Numbered from the stretch's first letter, positions 25,689-34,563 are shown. The stretch is 64,000 nucleotides of DNA from JAWWPY01 sp963822825 (GCA_963822825.1 CAWGIW010000012.1:488620-552619), one strand, 5' to 3'. The notes: generated by a model not told the origin, from the letters alone. Numbers and translations are program-made.

Positions 25689-26505
25689 CTCCGCTTGATC
25701 TGCTCGTAAGATGCGTCGAGATGACGGCGGCCCGGTATCCAGGCGCCGTCCCTGCGCATCGTCTCGCGCCGGCCGCTCTGGCTGCGTGCGGGCATCGCCC
25801 GCGTCTTCTATCGCACGGCCGTGATCGATGCAGCCAACAGTGGGGTGGGATGCATCCGCTGTAGCCAGAGAATCAGCCGCCGCACTGACCGAAGAAGAAC
25901 GGCACGGAACCTGGTATCTCATCCGGGCCGACCACCCTTCCGATGCTCTCCGACACCCCGCGCCGTCGCTACAGGCCAGTGCTCGTCTAGGGCCGGGCCG
26001 TGCGCGAACTGCCCAGCAGAGTCCGTTGTCCGTGGGAGTCGGCAGCTCGGCCGAGCTGCTAACTCTGGCCGCCGACACCGGACTCGCCGTAACACCGCAG
26101 CGGGCGCCGGATATAGCAGTGCCCTCGATAAGGGCATGGCCGCGCTACTTTGAGATCGCCGACGACACCCGGTTCCAGATAGGGCTCAGCCGACGGGAGA
26201 AGCAGACCGCGGGACGCAGGGCTAACCGCGGGAGACGGGGCTAGTTGTGGCCGTGCCCGATCGCGCAGGGCATCCTGGGCCTTCTTGGGAACCCAGCGGC
26301 TTTATCCAGGTCGACACGGTCGCCTCGCTGCCCGCTGGCAGCCGGCCAGCGGGGCAACCCGGCAACAAGTGGCGTACCCGCGCCGCCCACCCTGGTGGCA
26401 ACCACGCCAGTCAACTGCAGCTCACAGGACCTATCTAGTTACATGCAGGTAGCGCCATGATCAAATACAGGCGACTATTTCCTGTCTTTCCTTGGCCGCC
26501 GGAGC
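25689..26505. other. Island stretch without a well-supported gene
   Basis: About 800 bases between vapC and the nuclease operon. A frame at 25828-26244 (138 codons, plus strand) opens with ATG and has a passable composition near its start (ALTEEERHGTWYL), but no family is recognised and its start lacks a ribosome binding site. It may be a decayed gene. The promoter of the downstream operon probably lies in the more AT-rich part around 26440-26500. Confidence 0.5.
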
Positions 26506-27516
26506 ATGCTCCAATGTCAGTGGCGCACGTTATCGTGGCTGCGCGGATACGGACTGCGAGTGGGGGCAGTGGTGGGACGTCCATCTTCACCGCTTTCAAC
26601 AGGCGGCGCCGGAGTCATCTTCGAGTATTACGTCGCGGCGATCTTGATGAGTCGGCTCTTGCGGGGCGCCAGTGTCCCTGTCGGCATTCATGGGCCAGTC
26701 GCCCGGGTCGCCTTCCAGCAAGGCAACGAGGGCTGCCCACTCGATGACGTCGTAGCCTGGGGGAATGCCGACCCGCCCGCCGTCGCGCCGTCCATCCAGA
26801 TCCAGGTGAAGCGGCGGATCAAGGCTACTGCCAGGGATACCGATTTCATCAAAGTTATGGCGGCGGCGGTGGCAGCATGTGCGGGCCAGCCGCAGCAGAT
26901 CACATCGCGACGACTGCTTTTCGGGCTTGCCGCGCGTCGCAGTTCAGCAGATCACCTGGATGAACTGACTGAATTGACGGCCATGGCCCGAGCGCATGCA
27001 CAACCGGATCAATTCGATCACCTGTTCAGCGAAGGAATCACCGGGGATCTGCTTCGGGACCGGTTCAGTGTGGTTCTCGATGCTGTTGCGGATGCAGTCG
27101 GCACCAGCGACGCCGCAGCGGTCAAGCCGCTGACACATCAGATCCTGCGGGCCCTGCATATATGGAAGGTCGAGGAAGGGCCAGATGGCCGCGACTGGCG
27201 CGCCGAGCTCGACGGCCTGGCGGACCTGGCAGCCGAGGCGGGCAAAACGCCCGCCGACATTATGGTGCACCTTCTCGCTATCGCTGGCCAGTTCGGGCCC
27301 CGCTCCGGGAATGTCGATGCTGATCACGTACGCGACGAGCTTGCCCGCTTCGAGGTCTACCTGCCCTTGGCCGGTACTGGCATCAGGCGGGCAGTATCGC
27401 CCACCATCAATGCCAGCGGAAACAGCACCGTCTTCAATGGTCATATCCAGAATTTCGGTGCGCTTAACATCCATGGCAGGGCAGACGCACCGGGAAGGGA
27501 GAGTGAGACGTCGTGA
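26506..27516 (+). CDS. PD-(D/E)xK-like nuclease, first gene of candidate conflict operon
   Basis: A 336-aa protein. Its N-terminal domain resembles the dsDNA nuclease domain found in Cap4/DUF4297-type proteins: a GGAG segment, then E40 in IFEYYVAAIL, then D80-D81 (CPLDDVVAW), then the QVK core at about 100-102 (IQIQVKRR). The middle is helical. The C-terminus (about 305-330) has short N-x-G strands (NASGNSTVFNGHIQNFGALN) of the kind seen at the end of effector-linked proteins. The true start may be GTG at 26560. The stop overlaps the next gene by GTGA. Catalysis is inferred from motif order only. Confidence 0.7.
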   Translation: MLQCQWRTLSWLRGYGLRVGAVVGRPSSPLSTGGAGVIFEYYVAAILMSRLLRGASVPVGIHGPVARVAFQQGNEGCPLDDVVAWGNADPPAVAPSIQIQVKRRIKATARDTDFIKVMAAAVAACAGQPQQITSRRLLFGLAARRSSADHLDELTELTAMARAHAQPDQFDHLFSEGITGDLLRDRFSVVLDAVADAVGTSDAAAVKPLTHQILRALHIWKVEEGPDGRDWRAELDGLADLAAEAGKTPADIMVHLLAIAGQFGPRSGNVDADHVRDELARFEVYLPLAGTGIRRAVSPTINASGNSTVFNGHIQNFGALNIHGRADAPGRESETS

Positions 27517-29819
27517 CGACCGTTAGTGTGCAGGATTCCGCCATCGCCTTCGTTGGTGAGACTCAGGTCTTTTACCTTGGGGACGACTTCGTCGAGATGG
27601 CCCCCATCCCCATGACGGATCTGGCGGCCTGCGCCGACGGCAGGTTCGTGCCTCCAGGCGGGCAGTGGGATGAAGCCGCCCGCAAGCTCCAGACCTTTGG
27701 CGCGCTCATCGTGACGGGGGAGCGCGGTACCGGGCGGCGTACCGCTGCCCTGCGCCTGCTTACCGGTGCAGGCATACCTGGTCCCCTTTATGAGCTCACT
27801 CCGACATGGAAGAGGCCACGGCTTCAGGCCTTACAGCCGCTGGCCGCCCCAGGCACCCGTTACCTGCTCGACATGTCCGAGCCAACTGCGGAGCCAGCGC
27901 TCGCGGACTTCGGTGGACGGCTCGTCCATTGGGCCAGGGAGAATGGTGTGTGCCTGGCCGTCATCGCAACCGACGACGCCGGGGCTCAGCGATGGGCAGG
28001 CAGTGCTGGAAGAGCCGAGGTCCGGCTCCTCTCCCCAGACGCCCACACACTGGCCGAACGCGAGCTCCGGGCTGCTGGTGCCGGGGAACTGCGGGCCGGG
28101 ATGCTCCAAGATCCGGCCTTCTCTGACATCTGGAAGTCCGCGCCTAAGGCCGAGGACGCGTGCCGCCTCGCGCGGCTGATCATCGAGGGCACCGACCGCC
28201 CCCCTGAGGCGATCGCCGACGAGTACCGGGGCTGGCGGAAGTGGATCGACGAGGCCCTCCCAAAGAGAGACCTCGGCGCGCGGACCCTCATGTGGTCCGC
28301 CGCCTTCTGCGACGGCGGGCAGCGCAAGTCCGTCCTGCGGATGTCGGAAGACCTGCGCCGACGGCTACACGAAGACCGGGGACCTGCTGCCATCCTGAGC
28401 GACTCCCCTTCATCTCAGCGGCTGCTCGATGCAGACATCAAGCGGAACGGCGACACTGTATGGCTTTCCCCTGCCCAGCACGGCCTTGCCGGAGCGCTCC
28501 GTGCATCCCTCTGGGACGAATTCGGGGACCCAGAAGTCCGAGAGATCCTCACGGACTGGCTCCTCGCGCAGCTTGGGGAGCTGGCCTTCGACGATGCCGA
28601 GCGTGTCGCTCACAGCGTGCTCGACATTGTGATCCGCTTCCGTGACGACACGCTGCTGCGGGCCTTGCGTGACAAGCTCGCCGACGACAAGCGCCCGATC
28701 GCGGTACGAACGCTGTCCCAGGCAGCGCTCGATCCGCGGTTCGGGGCGCACGTGCGGGCCAGCCTCTACGCCTGGGCGAGGACTTCGAGGTCCCAGGCAG
28801 ACCTGGTCGCCGAGGTATGCGGTGGCGCGTTCGGCGACCAGCGGCCGGGCATGGCGCTTGTGCGGCTCGGCTGGGCGGCCCAGAATTCGCTGCCAGACAG
28901 TCCCGCGCTCGTCTCCGCCCTTGGGTCCCTGGCAGCCCGCCATCCCGACGCGGTCATGGACAGCATCGCTAAATGGTTCGCTGACTATGACCCGCCGACC
29001 GCGGGCGTAAATGCCTTTCTGGCACTGGCGTCAACGGAACAGGGGGCGATCCTTCTGTGCGGGCGAGTGGGCCGTCCCGGTTTCCGGGACGACCTCATCG
29101 GCTACTTTCAGCGCTCTCTCGGCGACCCAGCCAGCTACGAGGCCGCCATCTCCGTGCTCAAGACCTGGGAAAGGCTCGTTGCTGAGGGGAGCCTGGAGCC
29201 CAGGAACACGATCAATCTTCTCGGCAAAGCCCTTGAGCCAGAGTTCGGGAACAAGACCATCACGCGCCTGCACCCTGGCACCTGGGACACGGAGAGTTTC
29301 TGGGGCCAGGTCTTCAAAGTCGCGCTGACTGGCGACGAGATTCCCCCGGAGGCGGGTGCTGGCGGTGAAGCGGATGTGCCGGGTGCCCCGGCTGAGCTGG
29401 GGGGCGAGGGCTTGAGAGCGGGTGCTGGCGGTGAAGCGGATGTGCCGGGTGCCCCGGCTGAGCTGGGGGGCGAGGGCTTGAGAGCGGGTGCTGGCGGTGA
29501 AGCGGATGTGCCGGGTGCCCCGGCTGAGCTGGGGGGCGAGGGCTTGAGGGCGGGTGCTGGCGGTGAAGCGGATGTGCCGGGTGCCCCGGCTGAGCTGGGG
29601 GGCGAGGGCTTGAGGGCGGGTGCTGGCGGTGAAGCGGATGTGCCGGGTGCCCCGGCTGAGCTGGGGGGCGAGGGCTTGAGGGCGGGTGCTGGCGGTGAAG
29701 CGGATGTGCCGGGTGCCCCGGCTGAGCTCGGGGGCGACGGCATAGGGGCGGGCGCGCCGGTGTATGTGCCCGCCACACTGACCGACGAGGAGACAGGCAC
29801 GGGTGCTGAGGCTGACTGA
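27513..29819 (+). CDS. Large STAND-like NTPase-related protein with C-terminal repeats
   Basis: A 768-aa protein, second in the operon. At residues 66-80 is a P-loop-like segment (LIVTGERGTGRRTAALRLL) in which the Lys and Thr of GxxGxGKT are both Arg. A Walker-B-like strand ends at D120 (RYLLDMSEP), and AVIATDDAG resembles sensor 1. Residues 190-600 are helical and recall winged-helix and HEAT-like arrays of STAND proteins. Residues 613-744 are six copies of a 22-residue Gly/Ala/Glu repeat. It probably senses or scaffolds for the nuclease encoded upstream. Whether it binds ATP is open. Confidence 0.7.
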   Translation: MTTVSVQDSAIAFVGETQVFYLGDDFVEMAPIPMTDLAACADGRFVPPGGQWDEAARKLQTFGALIVTGERGTGRRTAALRLLTGAGIPGPLYELTPTWKRPRLQALQPLAAPGTRYLLDMSEPTAEPALADFGGRLVHWARENGVCLAVIATDDAGAQRWAGSAGRAEVRLLSPDAHTLAERELRAAGAGELRAGMLQDPAFSDIWKSAPKAEDACRLARLIIEGTDRPPEAIADEYRGWRKWIDEALPKRDLGARTLMWSAAFCDGGQRKSVLRMSEDLRRRLHEDRGPAAILSDSPSSQRLLDADIKRNGDTVWLSPAQHGLAGALRASLWDEFGDPEVREILTDWLLAQLGELAFDDAERVAHSVLDIVIRFRDDTLLRALRDKLADDKRPIAVRTLSQAALDPRFGAHVRASLYAWARTSRSQADLVAEVCGGAFGDQRPGMALVRLGWAAQNSLPDSPALVSALGSLAARHPDAVMDSIAKWFADYDPPTAGVNAFLALASTEQGAILLCGRVGRPGFRDDLIGYFQRSLGDPASYEAAISVLKTWERLVAEGSLEPRNTINLLGKALEPEFGNKTITRLHPGTWDTESFWGQVFKVALTGDEIPPEAGAGGEADVPGAPAELGGEGLRAGAGGEADVPGAPAELGGEGLRAGAGGEADVPGAPAELGGEGLRAGAGGEADVPGAPAELGGEGLRAGAGGEADVPGAPAELGGEGLRAGAGGEADVPGAPAELGGDGIGAGAPVYVPATLTDEETGTGAEAD
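29352..29747 (+). repeat. Six 66-bp in-frame tandem repeats
   Basis: Six nearly identical 66-bp units encode GAGGEADVPGAPAELGG plus EGLRA. Copies differ at one or two bases (for example agag or aggg at the unit end), and the last copy is diverged. The near-identity implies recent expansion; copy number could vary between strains. Confidence 0.95.
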
Positions 29820-30576
29820 CATCTGGAGCCCGGGCAGGCCGCGCCGGATCGGCTTCGCCGCGAAGCTCCCGACGATCCTGCCCGGAATCTCGTTCACTGC
29901 CCGCGGCCGGGCCTGGTTCCGGCAGGACCTCTCGGCTTACCCGGCCCTGCCGCTGCGGACGGCAAGAGCCGCGGCGCTGGCCGGGGTATACGAGACCTCG
30001 AAGAAGGAAACCGAGAAGTTCGAGCCGGAGGCTGCGTTCCACGCCGAGCAAGCTGTCGCTGTTCCCCTCGCGGACTGGAAACCCCTCAAGGACTCCCCCC
30101 TCAGGGTCAGGGCCACGCTCAGCCTAGATCTCACCGCCGACGACGCGGCGAAAACCGAGCGCTTCACCGAGTCCCGCCGCGCGGCAGCCCTCGACGAAGC
30201 GCTGGCCCGGGGCCACATGAAGTTCCTGCGCGAGGTGGCACTGGCGGATGAGGACACAGCGCGGCTCTGGTGGCTGCACCGCAACCTCACCGGCGCCGCC
30301 CCGGCGACCTCCTGGGAAGTCTTCAACGCCGTCGTCCGCCCGCTCATCCGCATCGCAGACGAGAATGACCCCGTAACCAGGCTGGCGCGGGCACTACTCA
30401 CGATGAACAACTATGTCCACGAGGACCCAGGACGGCTGGAGACCCTGGCGCACATGGTGGCGTTCGCAGTGGACAAGATGGGCCAGCCCGAGCTAGCCAG
30501 GATGATGGCCACTCTCCACCAGCCCGCCCAGTCAGGCCAGCCAGACACTAACGGATCCGCACCTGCTGACCCATGA
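29803..30576 (+). CDS. Unknown protein, third gene of candidate conflict operon
   Basis: A 257-aa protein, starting with GTG within the upstream gene (17-base overlap). I do not recognise the family. The N-terminal third has mixed strands (SPGRPRRIGFAAKLPTILPG). The middle (about 100-165) is a charged Ala/Glu/Arg-rich helical stretch that could be a coiled coil, with a TESRRAAALDEALARGHMKF core, reminiscent of but not clearly a member of the SPFH group. WWLHRNL follows. The C-terminal half is helical with no cysteines or obvious catalytic residues. The coupling makes it an obligate partner of the nuclease/STAND pair. Confidence 0.7.
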   Translation: MLRLTDIWSPGRPRRIGFAAKLPTILPGISFTARGRAWFRQDLSAYPALPLRTARAAALAGVYETSKKETEKFEPEAAFHAEQAVAVPLADWKPLKDSPLRVRATLSLDLTADDAAKTERFTESRRAAALDEALARGHMKFLREVALADEDTARLWWLHRNLTGAAPATSWEVFNAVVRPLIRIADENDPVTRLARALLTMNNYVHEDPGRLETLAHMVAFAVDKMGQPELARMMATLHQPAQSGQPDTNGSAPADP

Positions 30577-30652
30577 CAGCCATCAACAGACAACCAGAAA
30601 CGGCAGGTCAGCGGCCGAGAAACCGGGCAGGACGGTCAGCACACCGCTCCCA

Positions 30653-30724
30653 TCACCGCCGTCCGTGCCCGTCCGTGCTCCATCGCCCCGGAACCCCGGG
30701 GGTGCACGGACGCATAGCGGACGG
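30653..30724. promoter_or_regulatory. Cluster of GTCCG repeats near attR, candidate integrase arm sites
   Basis: GTCCGTGCCC and GTCCGTGCTC are adjacent at about 30661-30680. An acggacgcatagcggacgg copy lies at 30706-30724, which on the minus strand is a GTCCG direct repeat spaced 11 bp. Related copies are at 23455-23473 near attL and at 30957-30975 outside attR. Placement on both sides of the core sites fits arm-type recombinase binding, but this is inference. Confidence 0.35.
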
Positions 30725-30796
30725 CGGCGGCCGGAACCGCGCCTCGGACGGTGTATGCGCTGGTCAGCGGGGGGTGACTCGGCTAGGAGCGGCGGG

Positions 30797-30847
30797 CTGT
30801 AAAACCGTCGGCTTAGCCTACGTTGGTTCGAACCCAACACCTGCCAC
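30797..30847 (+). repeat. attR: 51-bp direct repeat copy 2
   Basis: A perfect copy of 23133-23183. It lacks the 5' acceptor, D-arm and first anticodon-stem bases, so it is not a functional tRNA. It marks the distal end of the island. Confidence 0.95.
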
Positions 30848-31572
30848 TACCAGCGGAAACGGCCCGTAGCCTGGGATTTCCCGGGCTCGCGGGTTGTTCT
30901 TTTTGGCCCGGTGACGTCCCGCTGTGTCCATGAAGGTCCATCTGTTTCCAGCTGTGCACGGACATATAGCGGACAGCGTCCGGGCCGGATACGCGGGCCG
31001 CCGAACCGTTTCTCCTGGTTGTGCTGGCTCTCCGGGGGAGCGTTGGCGCGCCTGTGAGTGTTCCGGGAAGATCATTGGTAGTGCCTGTTTTGGCCCACGC
31101 ATGGCCCACGGCATCCGTCGGCGGGCCCGCGGCTGGACGCGACGGCACCGGGACTCCTGGCCCAGAGGCCAAGCGCGGCACTGCTAGCTGCAATCGGTTC
31201 GGGGCCTTGCCACCGGTATGCTGTTCGGCGCGGGCACGGTCGTCGGTGCCATCGCAGCCCGCCGCCTGCTGCGCCGGTTCGACCCAGCAAGCGGCCATTC
31301 GCGCGGCGCCTGATGGCCCGGCCCGCAGCGATGGGCAAGCCAGGAAGGCACTGGTGACGAGGCGGAACGCCGCTGGGAGGTCACGAGCGTTCGACTCTGC
31401 CGCCACGGGGCGCGTCCTTGGGCAATCCGCCGGTTGTGCTGACAAGTACTGGGCGTTACGGACTGTCTGCTCCACGCTGAGGAGCGCCCGGGATTAACGC
31501 CCAGGCAGCTTACGCCCGGCGGGGGTGGGAACGGCATGCTGGTTGCCGTTCCTGTGCGCGATTTTCCGGCGC
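30848..31572. other. Post-attR stretch without a gene; possible remnant of a second island
   Basis: No convincing coding sequence. An imperfect hairpin (about 30868-30886: agcctggga, then tcccgggct) is followed by a T-rich run near 30896-30905, a weak terminator candidate. The motif at 30957 repeats one found at the same relative place in the integrase gene. On the minus strand this gives VRYMSVH, against VRHMSVD in the integrase tail, so the stretch may derive from an older related element. Confidence 0.5.
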
Positions 31573-32586
31573 TCAGTAGTCGTGCTTTTCCTCGACCGCC
31601 TTCCGAAAGAGCCTGCGACGCTCACCGAACTTTCTCCCTACTGCTCCGTCCGAGTCGTCCTCGGCCCATACCAATCTCCGCAGGGCGATCCAGCTGGCAG
31701 GCTGCCGGGCGCACTCGACCTTGACCACGCGGGCGGTGTCGGCAAAGCAGTCTGCCAGGCTCTGCCCCTCCAGCAGTGCTATGTGCGCGCCGGGCCCGAA
31801 TACCGGGTCGAGAAGCCTGCCGAGGATGGCGCTATGAGCGACACCTAGGGCCCACTCGAACTCGATGCTGCAGGTGTCCCCGAAGCGGTTGAACCACAGG
31901 TCATGGAAGTAGGCCCAGGGAGCCGGGCACAAGCCCGGCAGATGGCGCAGAATCTGCGAGGCAAATCGGCTGTTGCGGTAGTGCCAGCCGCCCGTGGAGT
32001 AATGCCTGGGCCAGGACTCTACCCAGCGCACTTCCCCGGAGTGCCACTCATGTGGGTGCGTCCGCCAGGGCATGCGCGTCCCGCCGTCATCACAGGCCAG
32101 GTCGGCCGCGATCAGAGCGGCCTTGCGCCACCGGTCGGCTGAAGCTGGAATGCTGATGCGCCCTGTGAACCCCGGGCGGCTCAGGATAATTCTTCCCCAC
32201 TGGAATTGCGCGCGCAGGCCAGGGATGCCGTATATCTGGCATACAGACCCTGTCCTTTCCTCGTCCTCAGCGGACCATGAAGGCATGATGCCGCGGATGA
32301 TGTCAGGCAGGAATTCCTTGGGGATGCTAACGACGAGTTCGCGCGGCCGCGGTGTTACGGAGCTGATCCCGAAGGGCAGCATGCGCGGGCGCCACCGGTC
32401 CTTGCTGCAGCGGCCTATCACCTCGAGGAACTCAGATTCCAGGTACACCTGATCCGCATCGGCCGCCTCCGGGATGGGCGGCGCCCCGGCCGGGAGTTTG
32501 CGGAGTTCGTCAAGTGCCAGATTGCGACATTCGCCGGTCTGGATCATGCGACCGGTGCAGAGCGCGCGGAGCTGCGGAGTTGGCAT
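31573..32586 (-). CDS. Hypothetical protein, 337 aa
   Basis: A long frame with consistent coding character, starting with ATG at 32586. No family is recognised. Notable are many Trp, His and Arg residues in the middle (PWRTHPHEWHSGEVRWVESWP, then WHYRNSR), a CSIEFEWALGVAHS stretch, and an Arg-rich C-terminus (GERRRLFRKAVEEK). There is no signal peptide or membrane segment, so it is probably cytoplasmic. The neighbours are the island end and an ECF-type gene, giving no functional hint. Lower GC than the core genes suggests accessory origin. Confidence 0.7.
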   Translation of the reverse strand: MPTPQLRALCTGRMIQTGECRNLALDELRKLPAGAPPIPEAADADQVYLESEFLEVIGRCSKDRWRPRMLPFGISSVTPRPRELVVSIPKEFLPDIIRGIMPSWSAEDEERTGSVCQIYGIPGLRAQFQWGRIILSRPGFTGRISIPASADRWRKAALIAADLACDDGGTRMPWRTHPHEWHSGEVRWVESWPRHYSTGGWHYRNSRFASQILRHLPGLCPAPWAYFHDLWFNRFGDTCSIEFEWALGVAHSAILGRLLDPVFGPGAHIALLEGQSLADCFADTARVVKVECARQPASWIALRRLVWAEDDSDGAVGRKFGERRRLFRKAVEEKHDY

Positions 32587-32962
32587 AGTCGTCCCCCGAA
32601 TGCGCTGCCCGGCTCAGCGCTGGCTCGAAGAATCGACTGCTGCGTCATACTGGAATCGCGTCATGTTACGCGGTGGGACCCAGTCCCTTCTGCCCAGCGG
32701 AGGCCAACGCCGGGTCGGCCTCCGGGAACGGCGCCCGCGTGCGCCGGGGAACTTTCTCCTTGGCCGAGGGTGACGCCCGGCGGCCGAAAACCAAAGTCGC
32801 CACGCCGGCCCTCCGGTAACTGGCGGGCAAGCGAGCCTGACGTTGCCGATCACTATCGGCGACTCCTGCGGTCACGGTCGGCCAAAAGTCTCACAGTCGG
32901 GGAAGCGTCCGCCGATGGTTCCTGTGGCCGCGCCGGGCTGACCGCGTGGGTCGCTCGCTGTT

Positions 32963-33226
32963 TCATTGTGAGTGGAGTAGTTCAGGTTCGCCGGCGATGA
33001 ACGCGTTAATGATGGTGCCGAGGCCGCGGACGGAGGCGGAGCCGACGAGGACGGACGTTGATCCCCACGACCCGAACGACACGCTGCTTTCCGGGATGAT
33101 CTCCTCAGGGCCGACGACGAACGACCAGGCCTGGGGTACCAGACCTGCTCGCGCTTCCAGTGCGTAGCCTGCTGCTTGGTGGAAGCCGTCCCGCCCTACG
33201 TAGGCGCCTAGTACGGCAGCGGCCAT
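32963..33226 (-). CDS. Possible small hypothetical protein (87 aa) or gene fragment
   Basis: A frame of 87 codons with protein-like composition (GYALEARAGLVPQAWSFVVG, then SFGSWGSTSVLVGSAS). It may be the end of a decayed gene, since nothing supports a promoter upstream. No domain is recognised. The rest of 32587-33369 shows no other credible gene. Confidence 0.4.
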   Translation of the reverse strand: MAAAVLGAYVGRDGFHQAAGYALEARAGLVPQAWSFVVGPEEIIPESSVSFGSWGSTSVLVGSASVRGLGTIINAFIAGEPELLHSQ

Positions 33227-33369
33227 TCGTTAGCTGGCCAGGTGGTACGCGTCATTCGCTATGCGTACCGGACGCTCACCGACGGCACATGGGGTCAAGC
33301 ATGAGTCAGCCGTCGGCGAGCTCGGCGGTTCAGCTGGACCCGCTGATGTCATGGCTGGAGCCCGGCAGA

Positions 33370-34563
33370 TCACGACTTGTGCTGCACGCTAATTCTCGTG
33401 GTCATGACGGATATGTGCGCTCCCTGGCTTGTCAGCAGAGCAGCCCCGTCGTGGGTGGTCACACCGGCCCGGGCGGCGTATGACTCCCCGTTCACGACTA
33501 CAGTGCCAGCGAATCGGAGGTGGTCTTTATCCAGGATGCGGAGGGGCTGCAGGGGTCCTACGAGCTCCACCCAGATGCGCATACTGTCAGAGCCGATCCA
33601 GAAGCCGTTTCGGGTGACGACATCCTCGACGGTGATACCGGAAGCGTCTACGGGCTGGCCGATCAGGGCCCGCAGTGAGCGGTGGCAGTCTACGGCCTGC
33701 CCGCCGATGGTCAGGCCGCTGATCATTCCGCAGGGGGGCGCGTGAGAATGCGCGGCCGGTCTTGGGCTGGCTGCGAGTATTCCCGTGCCGAGGACAGCGG
33801 CAGTTGCAACTGCCGTGCCGGTAGCGGCCGATGCGGCGGCCTGCAAGGGATGGGCGCGCGCTTTAGCCAGGACCCAGACGGCTAGCTCAGCGGGGAAGGT
33901 GATGGCGGTCAGAGCGAGACTGCGCCTGTCAAGTGGTTCGCTGAGTGCCGCGCAGGTCTCACAGCCGAGAAGATGCTGGCCGGCAGCCAGCTCGCGCTGG
34001 CGGCGGGTGTCGCCTCCTGATATCGCGAGAAGCACTCTGCGGCATTGCGGGGATGGCAGCTCGATATGGCGGAAGGCGAGCAGGTACTCCAGCCGCAGCT
34101 TCGCGCGCGTCCGTGACATCCGTACGCGCAGCGCACCCGGGGATTCTGCGGCGGCGCTGCCCGGGGATGGGGAGGCGTCACCGTGGTAGGCGAGGATGTC
34201 GCTGCGTTCCTGAGGTGACAGCCGGGCCAGCGCGGCCGTCATTGCGCTGCTGGCTTCACTGGCGAGCGCGACGTCTTCGGGGCGGTCGGGTTCTCGCACA
34301 TCGGCGATGCGCGGCGCTGCTGTCGCTCGCCGGGCCGCGGTCCTCGCATGGGAGATAACCAGGTTGCGGGCCGTCACGATACCGAATGGCAAAAGCGCTT
34401 CCGGTGCGAGGCGGCCGCGTGCGCTGAGGAGGCGCTCCAGGCAGTCCTGGACCAGATCATCGACGTCCGAGGGGTTCGTGGCGCGGGCGGAAACTACGCG
34501 GCGGATGACGGGCTCAGTGGCTAGCACGTCATGCACTGACGATGCGTTCACAGGCTCTTCCAC
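33370..34563 (-). CDS. ECF-type sigma factor fused to zinc-finger, membrane and extracytoplasmic module
   Basis: A 397-aa protein. The first 165 residues are an ECF sigma factor with region 2 (NPSDVDDLVQDCLERLLSARG) and a region 4 (ALRVRMSRTRAKLRLEYLLA). An anti-sigma-like zinc finger follows (GQHLLGCETCAALS; His, Cys, Cys). Next comes a membrane segment (AAASAATGTAVATAAVLGTG) and a C-terminal domain of about 130 residues that should lie outside the cell. GTG at 34563 follows AAGGAG. Sigma and anti-sigma parts are normally separate; here a single chain could be self-inhibited at the membrane. Confidence 0.85.
   Translation of the reverse strand: MEEPVNASSVHDVLATEPVIRRVVSARATNPSDVDDLVQDCLERLLSARGRLAPEALLPFGIVTARNLVISHARTAARRATAAPRIADVREPDRPEDVALASEASSAMTAALARLSPQERSDILAYHGDASPSPGSAAAESPGALRVRMSRTRAKLRLEYLLAFRHIELPSPQCRRVLLAISGGDTRRQRELAAGQHLLGCETCAALSEPLDRRSLALTAITFPAELAVWVLAKARAHPLQAAASAATGTAVATAAVLGTGILAASPRPAAHSHAPPCGMISGLTIGGQAVDCHRSLRALIGQPVDASGITVEDVVTRNGFWIGSDSMRIWVELVGPLQPLRILDKDHLRFAGTVVVNGESYAARAGVTTHDGAALLTSQGAHISVMTTRISVQHKS

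Larger units (their letters stand above)
23133..30847. mobile_element. Integrative island in tRNA-Tyr (about 7.7 kb)
   Basis: The island lies between two perfect 51-bp direct repeats made of the anticodon-loop-to-3'-end part of tRNA-Tyr. At the tRNA end it carries a tyrosine recombinase reading towards the tRNA. Behind that lie a VapBC-like pair, a roughly 800-bp stretch without clear genes, and a three-gene nuclease/STAND operon. No replication, transfer or Xis gene was recognised, so it looks like a minimal integrative element or a genomic island that has lost mobility functions. Confidence 0.92.

Noticed and set aside
29352..29747. 66-bp repeats as a CRISPR or terminator array
   Set aside because: They are in frame, encode a regular 22-residue unit and have no spacers.
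30797..30847. A second tRNA-Tyr gene
   Set aside because: Only the 3' part from the anticodon loop on is present; the acceptor 5' strand and D arm are missing, so it is an att copy.
30813..31475. Minus-strand frame of 220 codons after attR as a real gene
   Set aside because: Its C-terminus is antisense tRNA sequence and most of the chain has no protein-like pattern; at best an integrase remnant.
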